From: Chamaelirium japonicum | Lineage: Eukaryota; Streptophyta; Magnoliopsida; Liliales; Melanthiaceae | Reading direction: 5' to 3' | Assembly (NCBI GenBank): GCA_947650365.1 | Contig: OX393552.1 | Span: forward strand, 48,004,999-48,068,998 | Length of the DNA stretch: 64,000 nucleotides | The notes under the pieces: model-generated | Told to the model about the DNA's origin: nothing | The model's input: the letters and a program-made list of their open reading frames with translations, nothing else | Database searches by the model: none | Position numbers and translations under genes: made by a program | In this document: piece by piece, positions 51,118 through 61,592 of the stretch | How the letters are laid out: the number at the start of each line of letters is the position of its first letter | Position numbering within the stretch: position 1 is the stretch's first letter

Positions 51118-51503
51118 GCATGAATTAGAATAGATCGCACGAATGAATTAGAATGGATCGTACGAATTAATTAGAATGGATCGTGTGAATGAATTAGAAT
51201 GGATCGTACGAATGAATTAGAATGGATACATTTGTGCGAATGAGTTAGAATGGATCATATGAATGAATTAGAATGGATCGTACGAATGAATTAGAATGGA
51301 TCATACGAATGAATTAGAATGGATCGTGCGAATGAATTAGAATGGATTGTACGAATGAATTAGAATGAATTAGAATAGATCGTAGAAATGAATTAGAATG
51401 GATCGTGCGAATGAATTAGAATGGATTGTACGAATGAATTAGAATGGATACATTCGTGCGAATGAATTAGAATGGATCGGACGAATGAATTAGAATGGAT
51501 CAT
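51118..51503 (+). repeat. satellite block 49, + orientation
   Basis: Ends with a complete GTGC, TTGTA, GTGC, GGAC junction module and switches at ATCATACGATT. Confidence 0.91.
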
Positions 51504-51720
51504 ACGATTCATTCTAATTCATAAGTACGATCCATTCTAATGCATTCGTACGATTCATTCTAATTCATTCGCACGATCCATTCTAATTCATTCGTACGAT
51601 CCATTCTTATTCATTCATACGATCCATTCTAATTCATTCGTACGATCCATTCAAATTCATTCGTACGATCCATTCTAATTCATTCGTATGATATATTCTA
51701 ACTCATTCGGTGGATCTATT
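51447..51720. repeat. +/- junction module, copy at 51.5 kb
   Basis: Full-length copy with a diverged centre (ATCATACGATT) and GGTGGATCT. Confidence 0.9.
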
Positions 51721-54700
51721 TTAATTCATTCGTACGATCCATTCTAATTCATTCGTACAATCCATTCTAATTTATTCGTACAAATGTATCCATTCTAATT
51801 CATTTGTACGATCCATTCTAATTCATTCGTACGATCCATTCTAATTCATTCGTACGATCCATTCTAATTCATTCGCACGAATGTATCCATTCTAATTCAT
51901 TCGTACAATCCATTCTAATTCATTCGCACGATCCATTCTAATTCATTCCTATGATCCATTCTAATTCATTCCTACGATCTATTCTAATTCATTCGCTCGA
52001 ATGTATCCATTCTAATTCATCCATTCGATCCATTCTAATTGATTCATACGATCCATTAAAATTCATTCGCATGATCCATTCTAATTCATTCCTATGATCC
52101 ATTCTAATTCATTCGCACGAATGTATCCATTCTAATTCGTTTGCACGATCCATTCTAATTCATTCCTATGATCCATTCTAATTCATTCGTACGATCCATT
52201 CTAATTCATTCGCTCGAATGTATCCATTCTAATTCATTCGTACGATCCATTCTAATTCATTCGTACGATCCATTCTAATCCATTCGTACGATCTATTCTA
52301 ATTCATTCGTACAATGCGTTCTAATCCATTCATACGATCCATTCTAATTCATTCGTACGATCCATTCTAATTCATTTGTACGATCCATTCTAATTAATTC
52401 GTACGATCCAATCTAATCCATTCTAATTCATTCGCCCGAATGTATCCATTCTAATTCATTCGTACGATCCATTCTTATTCATTCAAACGATCCATTCTAA
52501 TTCATTCGCACAATCCGTTCTAATTCATTCGCACAATCCATTCTAATTCATTCGCATGAATGTATCCATTCTAGTTCATTCGTACAATCCATTCTAATTC
52601 ATTCGTACGATCCATTCTAATCCATTCATACGATCCATTCTAATCCATTCATACAATCCATTCTAATTCGTTCATACGATCCATTCTAATTTGTTCGTAC
52701 ATCCATTCTAATTCGTTCGTACGATCCATTCTAATTCATTCGCACGATCCATTCTAATTCATTTGTACGATCCATTCTAATTGAATCCTATGATCCATTC
52801 TAATTCATTCGTACGATCCATTCTAATTCATTCGCACGATCCATTCTAATTCATTTGTACGATCCATTCTAATTGATTCCTATGATCCATTCTAATTCAT
52901 TCGTACGATCCATTCTAATTCATTCGTATGATCCATTATAATTCATTCGTACGATCCATTCTAATTTATTTGCTTGAATGTATCCATTCTAATTTATTCG
53001 TATGATCCAGTCTAATTCATTTGTACGATCCAATCTAATTCATTCGCACGAATGTATCCATTCTAATTCATTCGTATGATCCATTCTAATTCATTTGTAT
53101 GATCCATTCCAATGCATTCGCATGATCCATTCAAATTCATTCGCACAATCCATTCTAATTCATTCGCACGAATGTATCCATTCTAATTCATTCGCATGAT
53201 CCATTCTAATTCATTCGTATGGTCCATTCTATTTTATTCGCAAGAATGTATCCATTGTAATTTATTCGCACGATCCATTCTAATTCATTCGTACGATCCA
53301 TTCTAATTCATTCCTATGATTCATTCTAATTCATTTGTACGATCCATTCTAATTCATTCATACGATCCATTATAATTCATTTGCACGAATGTGTCCATTC
53401 TAATTCATTCGTACGATCCATTCTAATTCATTCGCACGATCCATTCTAATTCATTCGTATGATTCATTCTAATTCATTCGCACAAATGTATCCATTCTAA
53501 TTTATTCGCACGATACATTCTAATTCATTCGTACGATCCATTCTAATTCATTCGCACGATCCATTCTAATTCATTTGCACGATCCATTCTAATTCATTTG
53601 CATGATCCATTCTAATTCATTCGTACGATCCATTCTAATTCATTCGTACGATCGATTCTAATTCATTCGCACGATCCATTCTAATTCATTCGTACGATCC
53701 ATTCTAATTCATTCGTATGATCCATTCTAATTTATTCGTTCAAATATATCCATTCTAATTCATTCGTACGATCCATTCTAATTCATTTGCACGAATATAT
53801 CCATTCTAATTCATTCGTACGATCCTTTCTAATTCAATCGCACGATCCATTCTTATTCATTCGTACGATCCGTTCTAATTCATTCGTACGATCCATTCTA
53901 ATTCATTCGTACGATCGATTCTAATTCATTCACACGATCCATTCTAATTCATTCGTACGATCCATTCTAATTCATTCGTATGATCCATTCTAATTTATTC
54001 GTTCAAATATATCCATTCTAATTCATTCGTACGATCCATTCTAATTCATTTGTACGATCCATTCTAATTTATTTGCACGAATATACGATCCATTCTAATT
54101 CATTCGCACAAATGTATCCATTCTAATTCATTCGTACGAACTATTCTAATTCATACGTATGATCTATTCTAATTCATTCGCACGAATGTAACCATTCTAA
54201 TTCATTCATACGATTCATTCTAATTCATTCGTATGAGCTATTCTAATTCATTCGTACGATCCATTCTAATCCATTCGTACGATCCATTCTAATTCATTCA
54301 TACGATCCATTCTAATTCATTCTCACAAATGTAACCCTTCTAATTCATTTGTACGATCCATTCTAATTCATTCATACGATCCATTCTAATCTATTCGTAC
54401 GATCCATTCTAATCCATTCATACGATCCATTCTAATTCATTCGCACGAATGTAACCATTCTAATTCATTCATACGATCCATTCTAATTCATTCCTACGAT
54501 CCATTCTAATTCATTCGCACGAATGTATCCATTCTAATTCATTTGCACGATCCATTCTAATTCATTCCTATGATCCATTCTAATTCATTCATACGATCCA
54601 TTCTAATTCATTCGCTCGAATGTATCCATTCTAATTCATTCGTACGATCCATTCTAATTCGTTCATACGATCCATTCTAATTCGTTCGTACGATCCATTC

Positions 54701-54956
54701 TAATTCATTCGCTCGATCCATTCTAATTCATTTGTATGATCCATTCTAATTCATTCCTACGATCTATTCTAATTCATTCGCTCGAATGTATCCATTCTAA
54801 TTCATTCGTTCGATCCATTCTAATTCATTCGTACGATCCATTCAAATTCATTCGCATGATCCATTCTAATTCATTCGTACGATCCATTCTAATTCATTCT
54901 CACGAATGTAACCTTTCTAATTCATTTGTATGATCCATTTTAATTTATTCGTACGA
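51504..54956 (-). repeat. satellite block 50, - orientation
   Basis: A 3.5-kb block. It has the '-' half of the junction module (GGTGGATCT near 51710), a 92-bp tandem duplication at about 52740-52920, and a 263-bp-spaced duplication of the GTTC-AAATATATCC segment (53731, 53994). A clear 400-bp string copy lies at 54310-54700. A 65-codon open stretch at 54736-54933 is repeat translation. Confidence 0.92.
54310..54700 (-). repeat. 400-bp higher-order repeat, second clear copy
   Basis: Follows 25316-25700 variant by variant through CTCAC, GCAC-AACC, CCTAC, GCAC-ATCC, TTGCACG, CCTATG, GCTC and two ATTCGTTC units. Confidence 0.87.
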
Positions 54957-55587
54957 TACATTTGTGCGAATGAATTAGAATGGATCATATGATTGAATTA
55001 GATTGGATGGTACGAATAAATTAGAATGGATACATTTGTGCGATGAATAAGAATGGAGCGTATGAATGAATTAGAATAGAGCGTACGAATCAACTAGAAT
55101 GGATACATTCGTACGAATGAATTAGAATGGATCATATGAAAGAATTGGAATGGATCGTGCGAATGAATTACAAGGGATCGTACAAATGAATTAGAATGGA
55201 TATATTCGTGCGAATGAATTAGAATGGATCGTACGAATGAATTAGACTGGATCGTACGAATAAATTAGAATGGATACATTCATGCAAATGAATTAGAATG
55301 GATCGTACGAATGAATTAGAATGGATCATACGAATTAATTAGAATGGATTGTACGAATGGATTAGAATGGATCGTACGAATGGATTAGAACTCATTGTAC
55401 GAATGAATTAGAATAGATACATTTGTGCGAATGAATTAGATTGCATCGTACGAATGAATTTGAATGGATCGGACGAATGAATTAGAATGGATCGTACGAA
55501 TGAATTAGAATGGATCATGCGAATGAATTAGAATAGATCGTACGAATGAATTAGAATGGATCATACGAATGAATTAGAATGAATCGT
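54957..55587 (+). repeat. satellite block 51, + orientation
   Basis: Its first 170 bp resemble 10745-10930 in block 11 (CATA[CT]GATTGAATT, GCGATGAATAAGAA, AACTAGAATGG). It ends at GAATCGTACGATC. Confidence 0.91.
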
Positions 55588-57486
55588 ACGATCTATTCTA
55601 ATTCATTCATCCGATCCATTCTAATTCATTCGCACGAATGTATCCATTCTAATTCATTCGTACAATCCATTCTAATTCATTCGTATGATCTATTCTAATT
55701 CATTCGCACGATCCATTCTAATTCATTCGCATGAATATATCCATTCTAATTCATTCGTACGATCCATTCTAATTTATTCGTACGATCCATTCTAATTCAT
55801 TCGCACGATCCATTCTAATTCATTCGTATGATCCATTCTAATTCATTAGTATGATCAATTCTAATTCATTCGTACGATCCATTCTAATTCATTCGTACGA
55901 TCCATTCTAATTCATTCGCACAAATGTATCCATTCTAATTCATTCGTACGATCCATTCTAATGCATTCGTACGATTCATTCTAATTCATTCGCACGATCC
56001 ATTCTAATTCATTCGTATGATCCATTCTAATTTATTTGCATGAATATACGATCCATTCTAATTAATTCGCAAGAATGTATCCATTCTAATTCATTCGTAC
56101 ATTCCATTCTAATTTATTCGTACAAATGTATCCATTCTAATTCATTCGTACGATCCATTCTAATTCATTCATACGATTCATTCTAATTCATTCGTATGAT
56201 CCATTCTAATTCATTCCTACGATCTATTCTAATTCATTCGCTCGAATGTATCCATTCTAATTCATTTGTTCGATCCATTCTAATTCATTCGTACGATCCA
56301 TTCTTATTCATTCGCACGAATGTAACCATTCTAATTCATTCGTACGATCCATTCTAATTCATTCCTACGATCCATTCTAATTCATTCGCACGAATGTATC
56401 CATTCTAATTCATTTGCACGATCCATTCTAATCCATTCGTACGATCCATTCTAATCCATTCGTATGATCCATTCTAATTCATTCGTACGCTCCATTCTTA
56501 TTCATCGCACAAATGTATCCATTCTAATTCATTTGTACGATCCATTCTAATTCATTCGCATGATCGATTCTAATTCATTCGTATGATCCATTCTAATTCA
56601 TTCGTACGATCCATTCTAATTCTTTCGTACGATCCATTCTAATTCATTCGCACGATCTATTCTAATTCATTCGTACAATCCATTCCAATTCATTCATACG
56701 ATCCATTCTAATTCATTCGCACTATCCATTCTAATTCATTCGTATGATCCATTCTAATTTATTCGTACGATCCATTCTAATTCATTCGTACAAATGTATC
56801 CATTCTAATTCATTCGTACGATCTATTCTAATTCATTCATACGATCTATTCTAATTCATTCGCACGAATGTATCCATTCTAATTCATTCGCACAATCCAA
56901 TCTAATTCAAACGTACAATCCATTCTAATTCATTCACATGATGTATTCTAATTCATTCGTACGATCCATTCCAATTCATTTGTATGATCCATTCTAATTC
57001 ATTCGTATGATCCATTCTAATTCATTCGCACGATCCATTCTAATTTATTCGTACGATCCATTCTAATTCATTCGTATGAGCTATTCTAATTCATTCGTAC
57101 GATCCATTCTAATGAATTAGTACGATTCATTCTAATTCATTCGCATAAATTTATCCATTCTAATTCATTCGTATGATCCATTCCAATTCATTCGCACTAT
57201 CCATTCTAATTCATTCGCACAAATGTATCCATTCTAATTCATTCGTACGATCCATTCTTATTCATTCATACGATCCATTCTAATTCATTTGCACGATCCA
57301 TTCTAATTCATTCCTATGATCCATTCTAATTCATTCGTACGATCCATTCTAATTCATTTGCTCGAATGTATCCATTCTAATTCTTTCGTAGGATCCATTC
57401 TAATTCATTCGTACGATCCATTCTAATTCATTCTCACGAATGTAACCTTTCTAATTCATTTGTATGATCCATTCTAATTCATTCGT
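55588..57486 (-). repeat. satellite block 52, - orientation
   Basis: Includes the junction-module '-' half at about 55935-56030, a 400-bp string fragment at 56300-56430, and the one-base-short TTATTCATCGCAC unit near 56500. It exits in a 22-bp perfect palindrome. Confidence 0.92.
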
Positions 57487-57497
57487 ACGAATGAATT
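57476..57497. repeat. 22-bp perfect palindrome at -/+ switch
   Basis: AATTCATTCGT followed by ACGAATGAATT, centre in CGTACG. Confidence 0.94.
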
Positions 57498-58412
57498 TGA
57501 ATGGATCGTACGAATGAATTAGAATAGATCGTACGAATGAATTAGAATGGATCGTGCGAATGAATTTGAATGGATCGTACGAATGAATTAGAATGGATCG
57601 AACGAATAAATTAGAATGGATACATTCGAGCGAATGAATTAGAATAGATCATAGGAATGAATTAGAATGAATCATACGAATGAATTAGAATGGATCGTGC
57701 GAATGAATTAGAATGGATTGTACGAATGAATTAGAATGGATACATTCGTGCGAATGAATTAGAATGGATCGTGCGAATGAATTAGAATTGATCATACTAA
57801 TGAATTAGAATGGATACATTTGTGCGAATGAATTAGAATGGATCGTACGAATGAATTAGAATGGATCGTACGAATGAATTAGAATAGCTCATACTAATGA
57901 ATTAGAATTGATCATACGAATGAATTAGAATGGATCGTGCGAATGAATTAGAATGGATCGTACGAATGAAATAGAATGGTTCGTATGAATGAATTAGAAT
58001 GGATATATTCGTGCGAATGAATTAGAATGGATCGTGCGAATGAATTAGAATAGATCATACGAATGAATTAGAATGGATTGTACGAATGAATTAGAATGGA
58101 TCGTACGAATGAATTAGAATGGATCGAACGAATGAATTAGAATGGATACATTCGAGCGAATGAATTAGAATAGATCGTAGGAATGAATTAGAATGGATCA
58201 TACGAATGAATTAGAATGGATCGTGCGAATGAATTAGAATGGATTATACGAATGAATTAGAATGGATATATTCGAGCGAATAAATTAGAATGGATCGTAC
58301 GAATGAATTAGAATGGATCGTATGAATGAATTTGAATGGATCGGATGAATGAATTAGAATGGATCGTACAAATGAATTAGAATGGATCGTGCAAATGAAT
58401 TAGAATGGATAC
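57487..58412 (+). repeat. satellite block 53, + orientation (left of LTR)
   Basis: Two copies of the CGAGC, TAGG, GTGC string (57620, 58150). The block is cut by the LTR inside a 28-mer after GGATAC and resumes at 59445. Confidence 0.93.
58408..58412. repeat. target-site duplication, left copy
   Basis: GATAC directly before the TGTT of the LTR; identical to 59445-59449. Five bases is the usual size for plant LTR retrotransposon integration. Confidence 0.93.
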
Positions 58413-58422
58413 TGTTTGGGGG
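58413..58422. repeat. LTR 5' terminal inverted repeat
   Basis: TGTTTGGGGG; pairs with CCCCCAACA at the other end with one extra T. Confidence 0.85.
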
Positions 58423-58607
58423 ATTTTTCGCTGGTCCGTGCAGGCTGCCTGCAAGACAAAGAAAAAGCGTAAGAATGGCTGGCTCCCTTTGGAGCGCAGA
58501 CCCTCCGACGCTCAAGTCAGTCTCAGGTGCTCAACGGCGAGCTGTAGTAGACGAAAGTGGTAGGGAAAAGGGTTTCGAACCTGTACTCTAGAGCCTGGGG
58601 GTGGGCA

Positions 58608-58615
58608 TTTATAGA
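58608..58615 (+). promoter_or_regulatory. TATA-like box in LTR
   Basis: TTTATAGA in an otherwise GC-rich stretch, at a position that suits a U3/R boundary on the + strand. This is the only hint of the LTR's own direction. No canonical AATAAA signal follows it. Confidence 0.4.
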
Positions 58616-59038
58616 CATTGGCGACCTATGGTGGCCCGACACGTGGAGATTCTCTCCGGCGCCTTCTAGACCCCCACGTTCTGGCTCGCGTGGGTCCCTG
58701 ACAGTCCTTGATACTCGCACCCCTGACATTCTTTGTCATCGAGCCTGCCAGGCGGTTTGAGTGAGGGAGAGCATCTTTCTTGTCGCTGCCAGGTGGCTAT
58801 TCTGGCATGTTCAAGTCTGAGAGGTCTCAAGACTGACTCTGGCGGGCTTCTGTGGACTACAATCATCCACGTAGCTTCAGTGGGGTTTCGATACCTGGCG
58901 GCCTTTCATGCTGCTCTATTGTGGGCGACCTCGGGTGGGAAGTCAGGGCGAGCTCGCCCTCCGTCGCTCCGTCCTTTTCTCCATATCCATCAAGAGTCGG
59001 ACCTCGCAGGAGCGACCTCTTCGATAAACAGGGGTCTG

Positions 59039-59331
59039 GGCGAGATTGGGCGAGCTCCTGAGCGAGCTAGGCGAGCTCCTGAGCGAGCATGGGCGAGCTC
59101 CTGCGCGAGCTGGGGGTGTCTCTGGTGCCTGTATCTTTGTATGCATTAGGCGAACTCCCGCTGCCACTGCAGGCGAATTCTCGTGCGAGCTTGGCGAGCT
59201 CTTGCATGAGCTTGGGCGAGCTCCTGAGCGAGCTTAGGCGAGCTCCTGAGCGAGCTTAGGCGAGCTCCTGAGCGAGCTTAGGCGAGCTCCTGAGCGAGCT
59301 TAGGCGAGCTCCAGCGAGCTTGATCGAGCTC
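59039..59331. repeat. GAGCTC-rich tandem repeat inside LTR
   Basis: Units of about 22 bp based on GGCGAGCTCCTGAGCGAG + CTTA. Three diverged units come first, then a degenerate stretch (about 59113-59170), two diverged units, four perfect ones and a final shortened unit. Confidence 0.9.
59215..59302. repeat. four perfect 22-bp units
   Basis: Units start at 59215, 59237, 59259 and 59281 and are identical, so expansion or homogenisation here is recent compared with the neighbouring diverged units. Confidence 0.95.
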
Positions 59332-59394
59332 TTTGCCTAGGCCCCTTCAGCCCAATATGGATCTCGCTCCCTGTCAAGATACTTCGGGGAGCAT

Positions 59395-59410
59395 GGGGGG
59401 GGGGGGGGGG
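59395..59410 (+). repeat. run of 16 G
   Basis: Uninterrupted G tract about 35 bp before the LTR end. The exact length is liable to sequencing error. Confidence 0.9.
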
Positions 59411-59435
59411 CGAACTCTGGGGCGGATTTCAGCTA

Positions 59436-59444
59436 CCCCCAACA
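59436..59444. repeat. LTR 3' terminal inverted repeat
   Basis: CCCCCAACA; the reverse complement is TGTTGGGGG, matching the left end apart from one T. Confidence 0.85.
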
Positions 59445-59449
59445 GATAC
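59445..59449. repeat. target-site duplication, right copy
   Basis: GATAC directly after CCCCCAACA. Continuing with ATTCGTGTGAATG, it supplies the second half of the interrupted 28-mer. Confidence 0.93.
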
Positions 59450-59556
59450 ATTCGTGTGAATGAATTAGAATGGATCGTGCGAATGAATTAGAACGGATCG
59501 TACGAACGAATTAGAATGGATCAAACAAATAAATTAGAATGGATCGTACGAATGAA
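59445..59556 (+). repeat. satellite block 53, + orientation (right of LTR)
   Basis: Continuation of the block left of the LTR. It ends in GAATGAATTCATTC, a 14-bp dyad on GAATTC. Confidence 0.92.
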
Positions 59557-60415
59557 TTCATTCTAATTCATTCGTACGATCCATTCTAATTCATTCGTAC
59601 GATCCATTCTAATTCATTCGCACGATCCGTTCTAATTCATTCCTATGATCCATTCTAATTCATTCGCACGAATGTAACCATTCTAATTCATTCGTACCAT
59701 CCATTCTAATTCATTCCTACGATCCATTCTAATTCATTCGCACAAATGTATCCATTCTAATTCATTTGCACGATCCATTCTAATTCATTTCTATGATCCA
59801 TTCTAATTCATTCGTACGATCCATTCTAATTCATTCGCTCGAATGTATCTATTCTAATTCATTCGTACGATCTATTCTAATTCATTCGTACGATCCATTC
59901 TAATTCATTCCTATGACCCATTCTAATTCATTCGTATGATCCATTCTAATTCATTCGCTCGAATGTATCCATTCTAATTCATTCGTACGATCCATTCTAA
60001 TTCGTTCATACGATCCATTCTAATTCATTCGTTCGATCCATTCTAATTCATTCGTACGATCCATTCAAATTCATTCGCATAATCCATTCTAATTCATTCG
60101 TACGATCCATTCTAATTCATTCTCACGAATGTAACCTTTCTAATTCATTTGTATGAACCATTCTAATTCATTCGTACGATCCATTCTAATCCATTCGTAC
60201 GATCCATTCTAATTCATTCTCACAAATGTAACCTTTCTAATTCATTTGTACGATCCATTCTAATTCATTCGTACGATCCATTCTAATCCATTCGTACGAT
60301 CCATTCTAATCCATTTGTACGATCCATTCTAATTCATTCGCACGAATGTAACCATTCTAATTCATTCGTACGATCCATTCTAATTCATTCCTACGATCCA
60401 TTCTAATTCATTCGG
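59557..60415 (-). repeat. satellite block 54, - orientation
   Basis: Two successive fragments of the 400-bp string (59650-60020, 60200-60410). It exits at CATTC-GGT-GAATG. Confidence 0.92.
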
Positions 60416-60778
60416 TGAATGGATTAGAATGGATTGCACGAATGAATTAGAATAGATACATTTGTGCGAATGAATTAGAATGGATCATACAAATGAATTA
60501 GAATGGATCGTACGAATAAATTAGAATGGATCGTGCGAATGAATTTGAATGGATTCATTCGTACAAATGAATAAAATGGATTGTGCGATTAAATTAGAAT
60601 GGATCGTACGAATGAATTATAATGGATCATGTGAATAAATTAGAATGGATCATACGAATGAATTTGAATGGATCGTACGAATGAATTAGAATGGATCGTA
60701 CGTGCGAATGAATTAGAATGGATCGTATGAATGAATTAGAATGGATCGTACGAATGAATTAGAATGGATCGTACGAAT
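60416..60778 (+). repeat. satellite block 55, + orientation
   Basis: Irregular block with unusual units (GGATTCATTCGTAC, CGTACGTGCG). It ends at CGTACGAATG|TATCC, where the shared CGAATG makes the exact base of the switch undecidable. Confidence 0.9.
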
Positions 60779-61478
60779 GTATCCATTCTAATTCTTTCGT
60801 ACAATCCATTCTAATTCGTTCATATGATCCATTCTAATTCATTCGTACGATCCATTCTAATTCTTTCATATGATCCATTCTAATGCATTCGCACAAATGT
60901 ATCCATTCTAATTCATTCGTACGATCCATTCTAATTCGTTCATACGATCCATTATAACTCATTCGCACAATCCATTCTAATTCATTCGTACGATCCATTC
61001 TAATTCATTCGTATGATCCATTCTAATTCATTCGGATCCATTCGTACGATCCATTCTAATTCATTCGTATGATCCATTCGTACGATCCATTCTAATTCAT
61101 TCGTACAATGCGTTCTAATCCATTCGTACGATCCATTCTAATTCATTCGTATGATCTATTCTAATTCATTCGCACGAATGTATCCATTCTAATTCATTTG
61201 CACAATCCATTCTAATTCATTCCTATGATCCATTCTAATTCATTCGTACGATCCATTCTAATTCATTCGCTCGAATGTATCCATTCTAATTCATTCGTAC
61301 GATCCATTCTAATTCGTTCGTACAATCCATTCTAATTCGTCCGTACGATCCATTCTAATTCGTTTGTACGATTCATTCTAATTCATTCGCACGATCCATT
61401 CTAATTCATTCGTATGATCCATTCTAATTCATTCCTACGATCTATTCTTTTTCATTCGCTCGAATGTAACCTTTCTAA
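60779..61478 (-). repeat. satellite block 56, - orientation
   Basis: The last 110 bp match the end of block 38. It exits on TTCTAATTAGAA just after a GCTCG-AATGTAACC 28-mer. Confidence 0.92.
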
Positions 61479-61533
61479 TTAGAATGGATCGTGCGAATGA
61501 ATTAGAATTAGATCATACGAATGAATTGGAATG
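61479..61533 (+). repeat. satellite block 57, + orientation
   Basis: About two units (55 bp), flanked by TTCTAATTAGAA and GAATGCATTC dyads. Confidence 0.9.
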
Positions 61534-61592
61534 CATTCAAATTCATTCGTACGATGCAATCTAATTCATTCGCACAAATGTATCTATTCTAA
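61534..61592 (-). repeat. satellite block 58, - orientation
   Basis: About 59 bp with one 23-mer and one 28-mer. It exits on TTCTAATTAGAA for the second time within 120 bp. Confidence 0.9.

Larger units (their letters stand above)
1..58412. repeat. 23/28-bp satellite array, left part
   Basis: Continuous tandem satellite. The basic unit is 23 bp, GAATGAATTA + GAATGGATCGTAC; a 28-bp form carries ACATT after GGAT and usually ends CGTGC or CGAGC. Each unit has two related halves, a decamer (GAATGAATTA) and a 13-mer (GAATGGATCGTAC). Consensus units contain the palindrome CGTACG and one GATC. Orientation flips repeatedly; each block is listed separately below. Stops recur in all three frames of the pure array, and no gene is visible. 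I do not recognise it as a named satellite family. The function is unknown; a structural heterochromatin role is inference from the size and homogeneity of the array. Confidence 0.97.
58413..59444. mobile_element. solo LTR of an LTR retrotransposon, 1,032 bp
   Basis: The only non-satellite DNA in the window. It starts TGTTTGGGGG and ends CCCCCAACA, an imperfect terminal inverted repeat with TG...CA tips, and is flanked by a perfect 5-bp duplication (GATAC). There is no internal region, primer-binding site, gag, pol or second LTR, so it is most simply a solo LTR left by recombination between the two ends. A TATA-like TTTATAGA lies about 195 bp in on the + strand. It is GC-rich, unlike its surroundings. 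Open stretches of 63 to 138 codons on both strands overlap each other, lack any recognisable domain and mostly translate the GAGCT repeats, so I do not call a gene. The family is not recognised; similarity to angiosperm LTRs is an impression. A non-autonomous element of another class is less likely given the ends and the 5-bp duplication. Confidence 0.88.

Noticed and set aside
54736..54933. 65-codon open reading frame
   Set aside because: Translation of the satellite only.
58567..58585. GGGTTTCGAACCTG resembling a tRNA T-arm or pol III B box
   Set aside because: One base too long for the consensus GGTTCGANTCC, and no A box or cloverleaf can be drawn around it. The element ends and 5-bp duplication fit an LTR, not a SINE.
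58733..59149. 138-codon open reading frame in the LTR, with overlapping frames on both strands
   Set aside because: GC-rich sequence has few stops. Several frames are open at once, the end is GAGCT repeat translation (ERARRAPERAW), and there is no known domain. LTRs rarely encode proteins.
60541..60575. Possible extra micro-inversion (GGATTCATTCGTACAAATG)
   Set aside because: Best read as a 28-mer with ACATTCGTGC changed to TCATTCGTAC; the unit on both sides stays in + orientation and phase.
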